Assembly: GCA_002394605.1 (NCBI GenBank)
Contig: DGUI01000026.1
Location: forward strand, 1-64,000
DNA: 64,000 bases
From: Mageeibacillus sp. UBA4314
GTDB taxonomy: Bacteria; Bacillota; Clostridia; Saccharofermentanales; Saccharofermentanaceae
Reading direction: 5' to 3'
Part shown: positions 17,430-25,321 of the stretch, piece after piece
How positions within the stretch are numbered: the stretch's first letter is position 1
Layout: each line of letters opens with the position of its first letter
Made by a program: the position numbers and the translations under genes
The notes under the pieces: generated by a model
Told to the model about the DNA's origin: nothing
Database searches by the model: none
Seen by the model: only the letters and a program-made list of their open reading frames with translations

Positions 17430-18870
17430 TCAGCTAAATGATTTCCTGATCGATGACTATAAGAAATGGGGGTCCCGCCCGTACCTTCATGAATTCCTTG
17501 ACGAAGGATTCAGTACAAAGACATTCAAAGAATATATCGATGACGTCGATTCTTTTGCGTCATATCTCATAGGAAGGGGATATAAGGGCAAGAGCATTGG
17601 TATCTACAGTCCGAATTCAATCGCATGGTGTGTCTTTGATATTGCGGTAATGAACTATGTGGGAAGGAGCGTCGGACTCTCCAAGGAGTGGACAACAGAT
17701 AACCTCAGGTATTCCATAGATAAGTGTGACATCGTCTGTCTGTTCTACGGCAAGGTACTCGAAGACAAGGTGCTTCCGGTCAAGGCTCAATTCCCGGATA
17801 CGGAATTCATATGCATCGAGGATGAATGGGACAGATGCCTTGAAGAGGGAAGGACATCTTATAAGGATGTCACACTCGAGCCGCAGGACGGGGATGTCCC
17901 TGCAAAGATAGTCTTTACCAGCGGTACGACATCTTTCCCCAAAGCTGTCATGCTGTCGGTCAATAATGTCTTCTCGGGCTATAAGAGCCTGGGAAGAAGG
18001 GTTCAGATCAAGACTGAAGACATATGCTATCTGTTCCTTCCTTTGAACCATACGTACGGTTCCATCTATAATTTCATCTATTCGCTCGTGTACGGATATG
18101 AGATCTATCTGGCGCGTGATACTTCCAGGATGGCCCAGGAGATCATGACTGTGCGTCCGACCGTTTTTTCCGCGGTTCCCCTCGTCTACATGAAGTTCTA
18201 CGAAGGCGCAAGGGCGATGGGGATAAGCCTTAAGCAGATACTCGGAGGCAGGATGAGATACACTTTCTGCGGCGGTGCTAGGCTCGCTCCCGAGATCAGG
18301 GATCAGTATATGGCAGAAGGCTTCTATCTGATGAATGCATATGCTCTGTCAGAGACTTCTTCGGGGTTCTCGATAGATTATCCCGGAGATGAGGTCCTCG
18401 ACAGCGTCGGCACACTTTTCGAGGATGTTGACGCGTGCGTAAAGGATCCCGATGAAGACGGCTGGGGCGAACTTGCGATCAAGGGACCCAATATCTTCAA
18501 AGGTTATTACAAAGATGAGGAAGCTACTGCGAAATGCTTCTCTGATGACGGTTACTTCCTTACGGGGGACATCGGAAAGATCGTTGACAGGCATGTTTAC
18601 GTAAGGGGACGCAAGGATACGAGATTAACGCTCATAAACGGCGAAAACATATCTTCATCTCTCATAAACGAGCGTGTTATGGCATTAGACCCGTCCATCG
18701 TAAAGGTAAAGACTTATATAATGGACGAATACCTGACTTGTGACATCTACGTAAAGGGCGGCTCTATACCCGGTATTGATGAGAAGATCGAGAAATTGAA
18801 CGCAAATGTGCCCAGATTTGAGCGGATAACGAGATATTATGTAAAAAGTTCGTCCGAACTCCTCAAATAA
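17422..18870 (+). CDS. Adenylate-forming acyl ligase (AMP-binding enzyme)
   Basis: A 482-residue member of the ANL superfamily, which activates a carboxylate as acyl-AMP and passes it to CoA or another acceptor. The phosphate-binding loop FTSGTTSFPKA lies near residue 165, followed by an ALSETSSG stretch and an LTGDIGKIVDRHVYVRGR motif. The protein stops right after a lysine (KSSSELLK), just where the A10 lysine of the family is expected, so the C-terminal domain is minimal. The ATG at 17422 has AAGGAG eight bases upstream and overlaps the preceding gene. It closes the operon. The absence of a carrier-protein gene favours CoA or an amine as acceptor. Confidence 0.8.
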   Translation: MSNQLNDFLIDDYKKWGSRPYLHEFLDEGFSTKTFKEYIDDVDSFASYLIGRGYKGKSIGIYSPNSIAWCVFDIAVMNYVGRSVGLSKEWTTDNLRYSIDKCDIVCLFYGKVLEDKVLPVKAQFPDTEFICIEDEWDRCLEEGRTSYKDVTLEPQDGDVPAKIVFTSGTTSFPKAVMLSVNNVFSGYKSLGRRVQIKTEDICYLFLPLNHTYGSIYNFIYSLVYGYEIYLARDTSRMAQEIMTVRPTVFSAVPLVYMKFYEGARAMGISLKQILGGRMRYTFCGGARLAPEIRDQYMAEGFYLMNAYALSETSSGFSIDYPGDEVLDSVGTLFEDVDACVKDPDEDGWGELAIKGPNIFKGYYKDEEATAKCFSDDGYFLTGDIGKIVDRHVYVRGRKDTRLTLINGENISSSLINERVMALDPSIVKVKTYIMDEYLTCDIYVKGGSIPGIDEKIEKLNANVPRFERITRYYVKSSSELLK

Positions 18871-18877
18871 AGTTGTG

Positions 18878-18906
18878 TTGTTTTTTTCAGGATGTAGTGA
18901 TAGATT
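18878..18906 (+). promoter_or_regulatory. Possible promoter of the BspA-like gene
   Basis: TTGTTT at 18878-18883 and TAGATT at 18901-18906 are separated by 17 bases. A second -10-like TAAAAT lies at 18915-18920. Both are only partial consensus matches. Confidence 0.35.
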
Positions 18907-18936
18907 GAATAAGATAAAATATTTGTGGGGAAAAAT

Positions 18937-20946
18937 ATGAAGCATTCAGGAAATAAGAGAACTGATAATATAAAGGTTCATGCAAAACTTCCGCCGGAGG
19001 CAGTAAGGCGGGAACCGGTAAGGGAAGCAGCACCGGAGAGAAGACCGCAGGTTAAGCCTGTTACGGCTCCGATGGAAGATGTTCCTTTCGTATCTGAGAA
19101 GCTGACAATAGGCAGACCCGGTGATGCGGTAAGACCTGCTGAAGATCTGGCTCCCGAGGAAGAGAACTTATTTGTAGTGCAGGGTTTTAAGCCCGTTGAG
19201 TATAAGGGGACCGATGCTCCCGTTCAGGAGAACGATCTTGATTTTGAAGACGATGATGACTTCGAAGAGGAAGAGCCCGAGATCGAAGATGTCCGTCCTG
19301 TTCCGGTGAGAAGACCTGCTCCCGAGAGGAGGCCTGCACCTGAGAGAAGACCCGTTCAGGACAGGAGACCGGCACCTTCTAAGGCTCCTTCCAAGGCTAA
19401 CAGTAAGGCCCGTCCTGCACAGCATGTCAAGAAGTCCAAGAAGAAAAAGCGCAAGACCGGCATCATCGTGCTCGTCATCGTTCTCCTGCTCGTTGCAGGT
19501 ATTGGCGTTGCTTCTTATTTCTACCTTAAGAATAATGGCTACAAGGGGACATATGGCGATTGCACATGGACTTTGTCCAAGGACGGCGTGATGCATGTAA
19601 GCGGTAACGGAAGGATGGAAGGCGAGTTCATCGTATCTTTCGGGATAGGTAAGCCTGATCCTGCCACTGTCAAGGAAGTTGTCATTGATGAAGGCGTTAC
19701 ATATATTCCCGAGAAGGCTTTTGAGAAGATGACAAACCTTACCAAGGTTACGATCCCTTCGACTGTCGGTGAGATCGGTTCAGGTGCTTTGAGCAAGTCT
19801 TCCTCTATCAGCGATATCGAGGTATCGCCCGACAATACGACATTCTCATCCCTTGACGGAAGCCTTTATTCCAAGGATCAGGATGAGCTTATTGCTTATG
19901 CATCCGGTAAGACTGATGCTTATTTTGAGGTTCCTGAGAGCGTATCGACGATCGGTCCGGAGGCTTTCGACGGTTCCGGAAGCATCGAGAATGTATATCT
20001 TGGCCAGGGACTCCAGTCCGTTGGCTCGCTTGCTTTTATCAACTGTCCCAAGCTGTTGTCTTTTGAGGTGCATAGCGACAATATGGCCTTCAGTGTGTCT
20101 GAAGGTGCGCTCTTCGATGCAACGGGCTCTGAGATAATCAGATACTGCCCTGCATATTCTGATACGCAGTATGATTTTGCAAATAACACCATCAAGGTTG
20201 CGCCCGGAGCTTTTGAAGGCTGCACGAAGCTTACTTCCGTGAACTTCTCTGACGGCATGATCGCTATCGGCAATTCTGCGTTCTACGGCTGCACCGGTCT
20301 TGTTACTGCAGATATTCCCGAGAGTGTTGCTTATATCGGCGACAGCGCTTTTGCCGGATGTTCGTCCCTTACGTCTTCTGCGATCCCTTCAGGTATCACG
20401 AAGATCCCGGCTAATCTGTACTGGGGCTGCACATCCATCACTAGTATCGTTCTTCCCGAGAATGTCACTTCGATCGGTGAAGGCGCATTTGCACTCACTT
20501 CGATCTCGCAGATAGAGATACCAGTGGCGGTCGATACGATCGGAGCCAATGCTTTCGGCGGCTGTACGGGCCTTACCCGTGTAAGCATCCCCGGCGGCGT
20601 TGAGGAAGTCTCAGATTACACGTTCAACAAGTGTACCGCGCTTAGTGAGGTCGTTCTGCCTGCGACTATCAAGTCCATCGGCTATGCGGCTTTCAGCGGC
20701 TGTACTTCGCTCACGAATGTTACATTGCCTGATTCGGTTACAACAGTTGGTGACTTTGCCTTCTATGGCTGCTCGTCACTTACGGATATTACGATAGATA
20801 CAGCGATCGCTTCTGTCGGTAAGGCTGCGTTTGACGGATGCTCCGCTCTTGCCAATGCCAATTATGCAGGCGGGCAGTCAGGCTGGAATGCAGTTAGTGT
20901 AGCTGACAATAACAGGCCTCTGTTAAGTGCTCTGAAGTACACTTAA
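18937..20946 (+). CDS. BspA-like leucine-rich-repeat membrane protein
   Basis: A 669-residue protein. The first 170 residues are cytoplasmic, disordered and rich in Pro, Arg and acidic blocks, including short RRPAPE repeats. A lysine-rich stop is followed by one transmembrane helix at about 173-197. Outside lies a GTYGDCTWTLSKDG module and then a long run of LRR_5 (BspA/Treponema-type) repeats of about 23 residues, with the pattern AFxGCTxLTxVxIPxxVxxIG. Such repeats commonly mediate adhesion or protein binding at the cell surface. ATG 18937 is chosen over GTG 18925 because the GTGGGG at 18925-18930 can serve as its ribosome site. Confidence 0.8.
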   Translation: MKHSGNKRTDNIKVHAKLPPEAVRREPVREAAPERRPQVKPVTAPMEDVPFVSEKLTIGRPGDAVRPAEDLAPEEENLFVVQGFKPVEYKGTDAPVQENDLDFEDDDDFEEEEPEIEDVRPVPVRRPAPERRPAPERRPVQDRRPAPSKAPSKANSKARPAQHVKKSKKKKRKTGIIVLVIVLLLVAGIGVASYFYLKNNGYKGTYGDCTWTLSKDGVMHVSGNGRMEGEFIVSFGIGKPDPATVKEVVIDEGVTYIPEKAFEKMTNLTKVTIPSTVGEIGSGALSKSSSISDIEVSPDNTTFSSLDGSLYSKDQDELIAYASGKTDAYFEVPESVSTIGPEAFDGSGSIENVYLGQGLQSVGSLAFINCPKLLSFEVHSDNMAFSVSEGALFDATGSEIIRYCPAYSDTQYDFANNTIKVAPGAFEGCTKLTSVNFSDGMIAIGNSAFYGCTGLVTADIPESVAYIGDSAFAGCSSLTSSAIPSGITKIPANLYWGCTSITSIVLPENVTSIGEGAFALTSISQIEIPVAVDTIGANAFGGCTGLTRVSIPGGVEEVSDYTFNKCTALSEVVLPATIKSIGYAAFSGCTSLTNVTLPDSVTTVGDFAFYGCSSLTDITIDTAIASVGKAAFDGCSALANANYAGGQSGWNAVSVADNNRPLLSALKYT

Positions 20947-20973
20947 AGATCAACTATTTTGCTGATCTATGAG

Positions 20974-20990
20974 CCTTTACAAAGTAAAGG
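20974..20990 (+). promoter_or_regulatory. Operator-like palindrome over the parE -35 box
   Basis: CCTTTAC-AAA-GTAAAGG is a perfect 7-bp inverted repeat with a 3-base centre. It covers the -35 hexamer of the parE promoter. There is no T-run after it, so a binding site is more likely than a terminator. Confidence 0.5.
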
Positions 20991-21002
20991 TTATGCTATA
21001 AT
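20976..21002 (+). promoter_or_regulatory. Promoter of parE-parC
   Basis: TTTACA at 20976-20981 and a perfect TATAAT at 20997-21002, preceded by TG at 20994-20995 (extended -10), are spaced by 15 bases. The transcript leader would be about 30 bases before ATG 21042. Confidence 0.65.
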
Positions 21003-21041
21003 TATTCAAGAATGTATTGTTTTACGGGGGTTATGTAACTG

Positions 21042-23039
21042 ATGGCAGCTAAGAAGGCCTACGGAAATGACAGTATTTCCATGCTCAAGGGCGCTGACCG
21101 TGTAAGGAAGCGTCCTGCAGTTATCTTTGGATCTGATAACCTTGAAGGATGTATCCATTCTTTCTTTGAGATCTTGTCAAATTCCATTGATGAAGCCAGG
21201 GAAGGCTATGGAGATCAGATCATAATTACAAGGTTCAAGGACGGTTCGATCGAGGTTGAGGACTTCGGAAGAGGTATCCCGCTCGACTTCAATACCAAAG
21301 AGAACAGATATAACTGGGAACTAGTTTACTGCGAGCTCTATGCCGGCGGTAAGTATCTCAATAATGCGGCAGGTGACTATGAGTATTCACTCGGCCTTAA
21401 CGGCCTTGGTGCCTGCGCGACGCAGTACGCATCGGAGTATTTCGATGTTACCGTAATGCGTGACCATACAAAGTATACGATGTCTTTCCGCAAGGGCGAA
21501 CCCGTGACGGAACTTATAAAGGAACCCTACAGGTTCAAGAGAACGGGCACCATACAGAGATGGAAGCCTGATCCGGAAGTCTTTACGGAGACTTTTATCC
21601 CGCTCGAGAATTTCAAGGAGATAATTAAGCGCCAGTCCGTTGTCAACAGCGGGATCGAGTTTATCCTTAAGGATGAACTGTCAGGTGAGGAGTTCCATTA
21701 TCTTTACAGCGAAGGTATCAAGGGTTACTGTGATGAGCTCTCTGACATGAGGGGATTTACCGACTCTTATTACTTCACCGGTGAAGGCAAGGGCCGTGAT
21801 TCAGATGACAGGGATATCTACAAGGTCAAGGCTGAAGTCGCTTTCTGCTTCAATAACGAGATCAATGTGATGGAGTATTATCACAATTCAAGTTTCCTTG
21901 AGCATGGCGGATCTCCGGATAAGGCAGTAAGATCAGCATTCCTTAGTGAGATCGATAAGCAGATCAAGTCAAGGGATAAGTATAAGGCCAATGAAGCGAA
22001 GATCACTTTCCAGGATATCGCCGATTCGCTCATTGTCATCACGAATACTTTCTCCACACAGACTTCTTATGCGAACCAGACGAAGAAGGCAATCAACAAT
22101 AAGTTCATTCAGGATTACATGACCCAGCTCATCAGGAATAATCTTGAGATCTGGTTTATCGAGAATAAACAGGCTGCCGACAAGGTAGTCGATCAGGTGC
22201 TCGTTAACAAGCGTTCCAGGGAGAATGCCGAGAAGACGAGGGTGAACATCAAGAAGAAGCTGATGGGGACCATCGACATCAACAACCGTATCAAGAAGTT
22301 CGTTGACTGCAGGACGAAGGATGCAAATATCAGGGAACTTTATATCGTTGAGGGTGATTCAGCGTTAGGTTCGGTCAAGATGGGAAGAGATGCCGAGTTC
22401 CAGGCGGTCATGCCTGTAAGAGGTAAGATCCTCAACTGCCTCAAAGCTGACTATGCTACGATCTTCAAGAGCGAGATCATAACCGATCTCCTTAAGGTCC
22501 TTGGTTGCGGCGTTGAGATCAATGATAAGCACAACAAGGACATAAGTGCTTTCAACATCGAGAACTTAAGATGGAACAAGATCATTATCTGTACTGATGC
22601 CGATGTTGACGGATTCCAGATAAGGACTCTCATCCTGGCGATGATCTACAGGCTTACTCCTACTCTGATCGAAGCAGGCCACGTCTATATCGCGGAATCC
22701 CCGCTGTTCGAAATCACATACAGGCCCAAGGGAAGGAAGGCTGATCAGGAGGAGACATTCTTTGCTTTCAACGAGAAAGAGAAGGCTGAGATACTTGCAA
22801 AGTATGATAATTCCCAGCTCAGTATCCAGAGATCCAAGGGTCTTGGTGAGAATGAGCCTGAGATGATGTGGCAGACAACAATGAATCCGAAGACAAGAAG
22901 GCTTATCAAGGTCTGTCCCGAAGAGGCGCAGAAGACTGCCGAGATCTTCGATCTGCTCCTTGGTGACAATCTGGCAGGACGTAAGCTTCATATCGAACAG
23001 GACGGACATCTGTATCTTGATATGCTTGACATTGGTTAA
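21042..23039 (+). CDS. parE: DNA topoisomerase IV subunit B
   Basis: A 665-residue type IIA topoisomerase ATPase subunit, which with ParC decatenates chromosomes. The GHKL ATPase carries NSIDEA and EDFGRGIP (the usual N of DNGRG is F here) and LGLNGLGAC. The Toprim domain has YIVEGDSALGS and ICTDADVDG, with the PVRGKILN motif between. The C-terminus ends in the typical KGLGENEPEMMWQTTMNP segment. Assignment as ParE rather than GyrB rests on the SALGS form, the pairing with a ParC-like partner that lacks an obvious GyrA box, and distance from recF/dnaA genes. It is followed by parC after 14 bases. Confidence 0.85.
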   Translation: MAAKKAYGNDSISMLKGADRVRKRPAVIFGSDNLEGCIHSFFEILSNSIDEAREGYGDQIIITRFKDGSIEVEDFGRGIPLDFNTKENRYNWELVYCELYAGGKYLNNAAGDYEYSLGLNGLGACATQYASEYFDVTVMRDHTKYTMSFRKGEPVTELIKEPYRFKRTGTIQRWKPDPEVFTETFIPLENFKEIIKRQSVVNSGIEFILKDELSGEEFHYLYSEGIKGYCDELSDMRGFTDSYYFTGEGKGRDSDDRDIYKVKAEVAFCFNNEINVMEYYHNSSFLEHGGSPDKAVRSAFLSEIDKQIKSRDKYKANEAKITFQDIADSLIVITNTFSTQTSYANQTKKAINNKFIQDYMTQLIRNNLEIWFIENKQAADKVVDQVLVNKRSRENAEKTRVNIKKKLMGTIDINNRIKKFVDCRTKDANIRELYIVEGDSALGSVKMGRDAEFQAVMPVRGKILNCLKADYATIFKSEIITDLLKVLGCGVEINDKHNKDISAFNIENLRWNKIIICTDADVDGFQIRTLILAMIYRLTPTLIEAGHVYIAESPLFEITYRPKGRKADQEETFFAFNEKEKAEILAKYDNSQLSIQRSKGLGENEPEMMWQTTMNPKTRRLIKVCPEEAQKTAEIFDLLLGDNLAGRKLHIEQDGHLYLDMLDIG

Positions 23040-23053
23040 TTACGGAGACGAAT

Positions 23054-25321
23054 ATGGCTGGTAAGAGAAAGAAGAACGAAGAGATCAAAAAAGACTCGCT
23101 CAAAGCAAGGCTGACTGATGAGAATGCTGCAGATATGCCGGCAATAGATCAGCCCATTACTGAGATGCTCGAGATCAACTATATGCCCTATGCTATGAGC
23201 GTTATAGTATCCCGTGCAATTCCCGAGATCGACGGGTTTAAGCCTTCGCACCGCAAGCTTTTGTATACGATGTACAAGATGGGCCTTCTTAGCGGCAACA
23301 GGACTAAGTCTGCCAACGTAGTCGGCCAGACGATGAAGCTCAATCCACATGGTGACCAGGCTATCTATGATACCATGGTCAGGATGACGAGAGGCAATGG
23401 TGCGCTCCTACATCCTTATGTTGATTCCAAGGGTAACTTCGGTAAGCAGTATTCAAGGGACATGCAGTGCGCTGCCCCGAGATATACCGAGGTCAGGCTC
23501 GAGAAGATATGCAGCGAAATCTTCAAGGGGATCGACAAGAATGCCGTTGACCTTGTTGATAACTATGACGGGACCCTTAAGGAACCTGTCCTGCTTCCGA
23601 CGACTTTCCCTGCGATCCTGGTGAACAGCAATCAGGGAATTGCCGTTGGTATGGCTTCCAATATCTGTTCCTTCAACCTCAAGGAGGTATGTGAAGCAAC
23701 AGAAGCATACCTCAAGGATAAGAACTGTGATCTGCTCGAATTCATGCCGGCGCCTGATTTCTCCGGCGGCGGAATGATCCTCTACGACAAGGAGCAGATG
23801 CGGCAGATATATGAGACGGGTAAGGGATCTATCCCGATCAGGAGCAAGTACACGATCGATAAGAAGAATAATCTGATCGAGATCACCGAGATCCCGTATT
23901 CCACCAGCTCTGAAGCGATAATCGATAACATAGCTGATCTTGTCAAGGCAGGCAAAGCCAAGGAGATCGCAGACATAAGAGACGAGACCGACCTTGATGG
24001 TCTCAAGATCACAATCGACTGCAAGAGAGGGACCGACCATGAGGCCCTGATGACCAAGCTGTTCAGGTTCACGAAGCTGCAGGACACTTTCGCATGCAAC
24101 TTCAATATCCTCATCGACGGATCACCCAGGGTAATGGGTGTCAGAGAGATAATCGACGAGTGGCTGAAGTGGAGAAGGGTCTGCATTACAAGGGAACTCG
24201 AGTTCAATCTGAACAAGATGAAGAAGCAGCTTCATCTCTTGGACGGTCTTGCTGCCATACTTCTCGACATCGATAAGGCGATCAAGATCATCCGCAATAC
24301 GGAACTCGAGGAAGATGTTGTTCCCAACCTGATGAAGGGTTTTGATATCGACAAGGAGCAGGCTGAATACGTAGCCGAGATCAAGCTCCGCAATATCAAT
24401 AAGCAGTACATCATCAACCGTATCGCAGACAGGGATAAGCTCAAGGAGGATATCGCTGATACAGAGGATCTCCTGGGAAGCCCGAGAAGGATCAATACCC
24501 TTATCGCAAAGTCACTTAAGGATGTGGCTGCAAAGTTCGGACAGCCAAGGAAGACCGAACTTATCGCAAACGAGTCCGTCGAAGTGTTTACTCCCACGAC
24601 GCAGATCGCCGATTACAGGCTGCATCTTATGCTTACAAGGCACGGCTATCTTAAGAAGCATTCGCTTGCTTCAATGCGTAATGCCGGTGAACTGAAGACA
24701 AAGGAAGATGATGAGATCTTTATCGGCTATGAGACTGAGAACAGGAGTGAAGTTCTGTTCTTTACCGATAAGTGCAATGTATATAAGGCGAAGACATACG
24801 ACTTTGCTGATACAAAACCCGGCGATCTCGGTTATTACCTGCCTTCGGAACTTGGTATGGAAGACGGTGAGAACGTATTGTTCATGATACCGACGACAGA
24901 TTATAAGGGTAAGCTCCTTATCGGTTTTGAGAACGGTAAGGCAGCCTTGTTCCCGTTATCCGTATATGAGACAAAGCAGAACAGGAAGAAGCTCCTGAAC
25001 GGTTATTCCGACATTGCGAAAGCGATAGCTTTCATGCACCTTGAAGATGACGAGGATCCTGATCTTGTTGCAAGATCTGACCTTAAGAAAGCGGTGGTCT
25101 TCAAGTCTTCGCTCATCCCGCTCAAGTCGACCAGAACGACACAGGGCGTTCAGCTCCTGGCTTCCAAGCGCGGGTCGAAGATGGTCGAGATCAAGAGACT
25201 TTCCGATGTCGGGATCTCTGATGCTGAGTACTACAGGATCAGGAAGATACCGGCCATCGGATACTATATCAAGGAAGACTTCCTTGAGAATAAGCAAATC
25301 GGCATAGAGGATCTGAATTGA
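23054..25321 (+). CDS. parC: DNA topoisomerase IV subunit A
   Basis: A 755-residue breakage-reunion subunit. After a charged N-terminus, the core shows YAMSVIVSRAIPEIDGFKPSHRK, then the KSANVVGQTMKLNPHGD region and the catalytic tyrosine at residue 144 in AAPRYTEVRL. The C-terminal beta-propeller is present, but no canonical GyrA box (QRRGGKG) is visible, which favours ParC. It is co-transcribed with parE, and the next gene starts at a TTG overlapping its stop codon. Confidence 0.85.
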   Translation: MAGKRKKNEEIKKDSLKARLTDENAADMPAIDQPITEMLEINYMPYAMSVIVSRAIPEIDGFKPSHRKLLYTMYKMGLLSGNRTKSANVVGQTMKLNPHGDQAIYDTMVRMTRGNGALLHPYVDSKGNFGKQYSRDMQCAAPRYTEVRLEKICSEIFKGIDKNAVDLVDNYDGTLKEPVLLPTTFPAILVNSNQGIAVGMASNICSFNLKEVCEATEAYLKDKNCDLLEFMPAPDFSGGGMILYDKEQMRQIYETGKGSIPIRSKYTIDKKNNLIEITEIPYSTSSEAIIDNIADLVKAGKAKEIADIRDETDLDGLKITIDCKRGTDHEALMTKLFRFTKLQDTFACNFNILIDGSPRVMGVREIIDEWLKWRRVCITRELEFNLNKMKKQLHLLDGLAAILLDIDKAIKIIRNTELEEDVVPNLMKGFDIDKEQAEYVAEIKLRNINKQYIINRIADRDKLKEDIADTEDLLGSPRRINTLIAKSLKDVAAKFGQPRKTELIANESVEVFTPTTQIADYRLHLMLTRHGYLKKHSLASMRNAGELKTKEDDEIFIGYETENRSEVLFFTDKCNVYKAKTYDFADTKPGDLGYYLPSELGMEDGENVLFMIPTTDYKGKLLIGFENGKAALFPLSVYETKQNRKKLLNGYSDIAKAIAFMHLEDDEDPDLVARSDLKKAVVFKSSLIPLKSTRTTQGVQLLASKRGSKMVEIKRLSDVGISDAEYYRIRKIPAIGYYIKEDFLENKQIGIEDLN

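Noticed and set aside
7630..18870. Complete archaeal-type ether-lipid pathway
   Set aside because: Glycerol-1-phosphate dehydrogenase, geranylgeranylglyceryl phosphate synthase and a prenyl diphosphate synthase are not in the window, so only a partial resemblance can be claimed.
20974..20990. Terminator of the BspA-like gene
   Set aside because: The stem is perfect but short, the loop is three bases and no T-run follows; its place on the -35 fits an operator better.
23453..24040. Antisense open frame inside parC
   Set aside because: It overlaps conserved topoisomerase sequence and has no family similarity.
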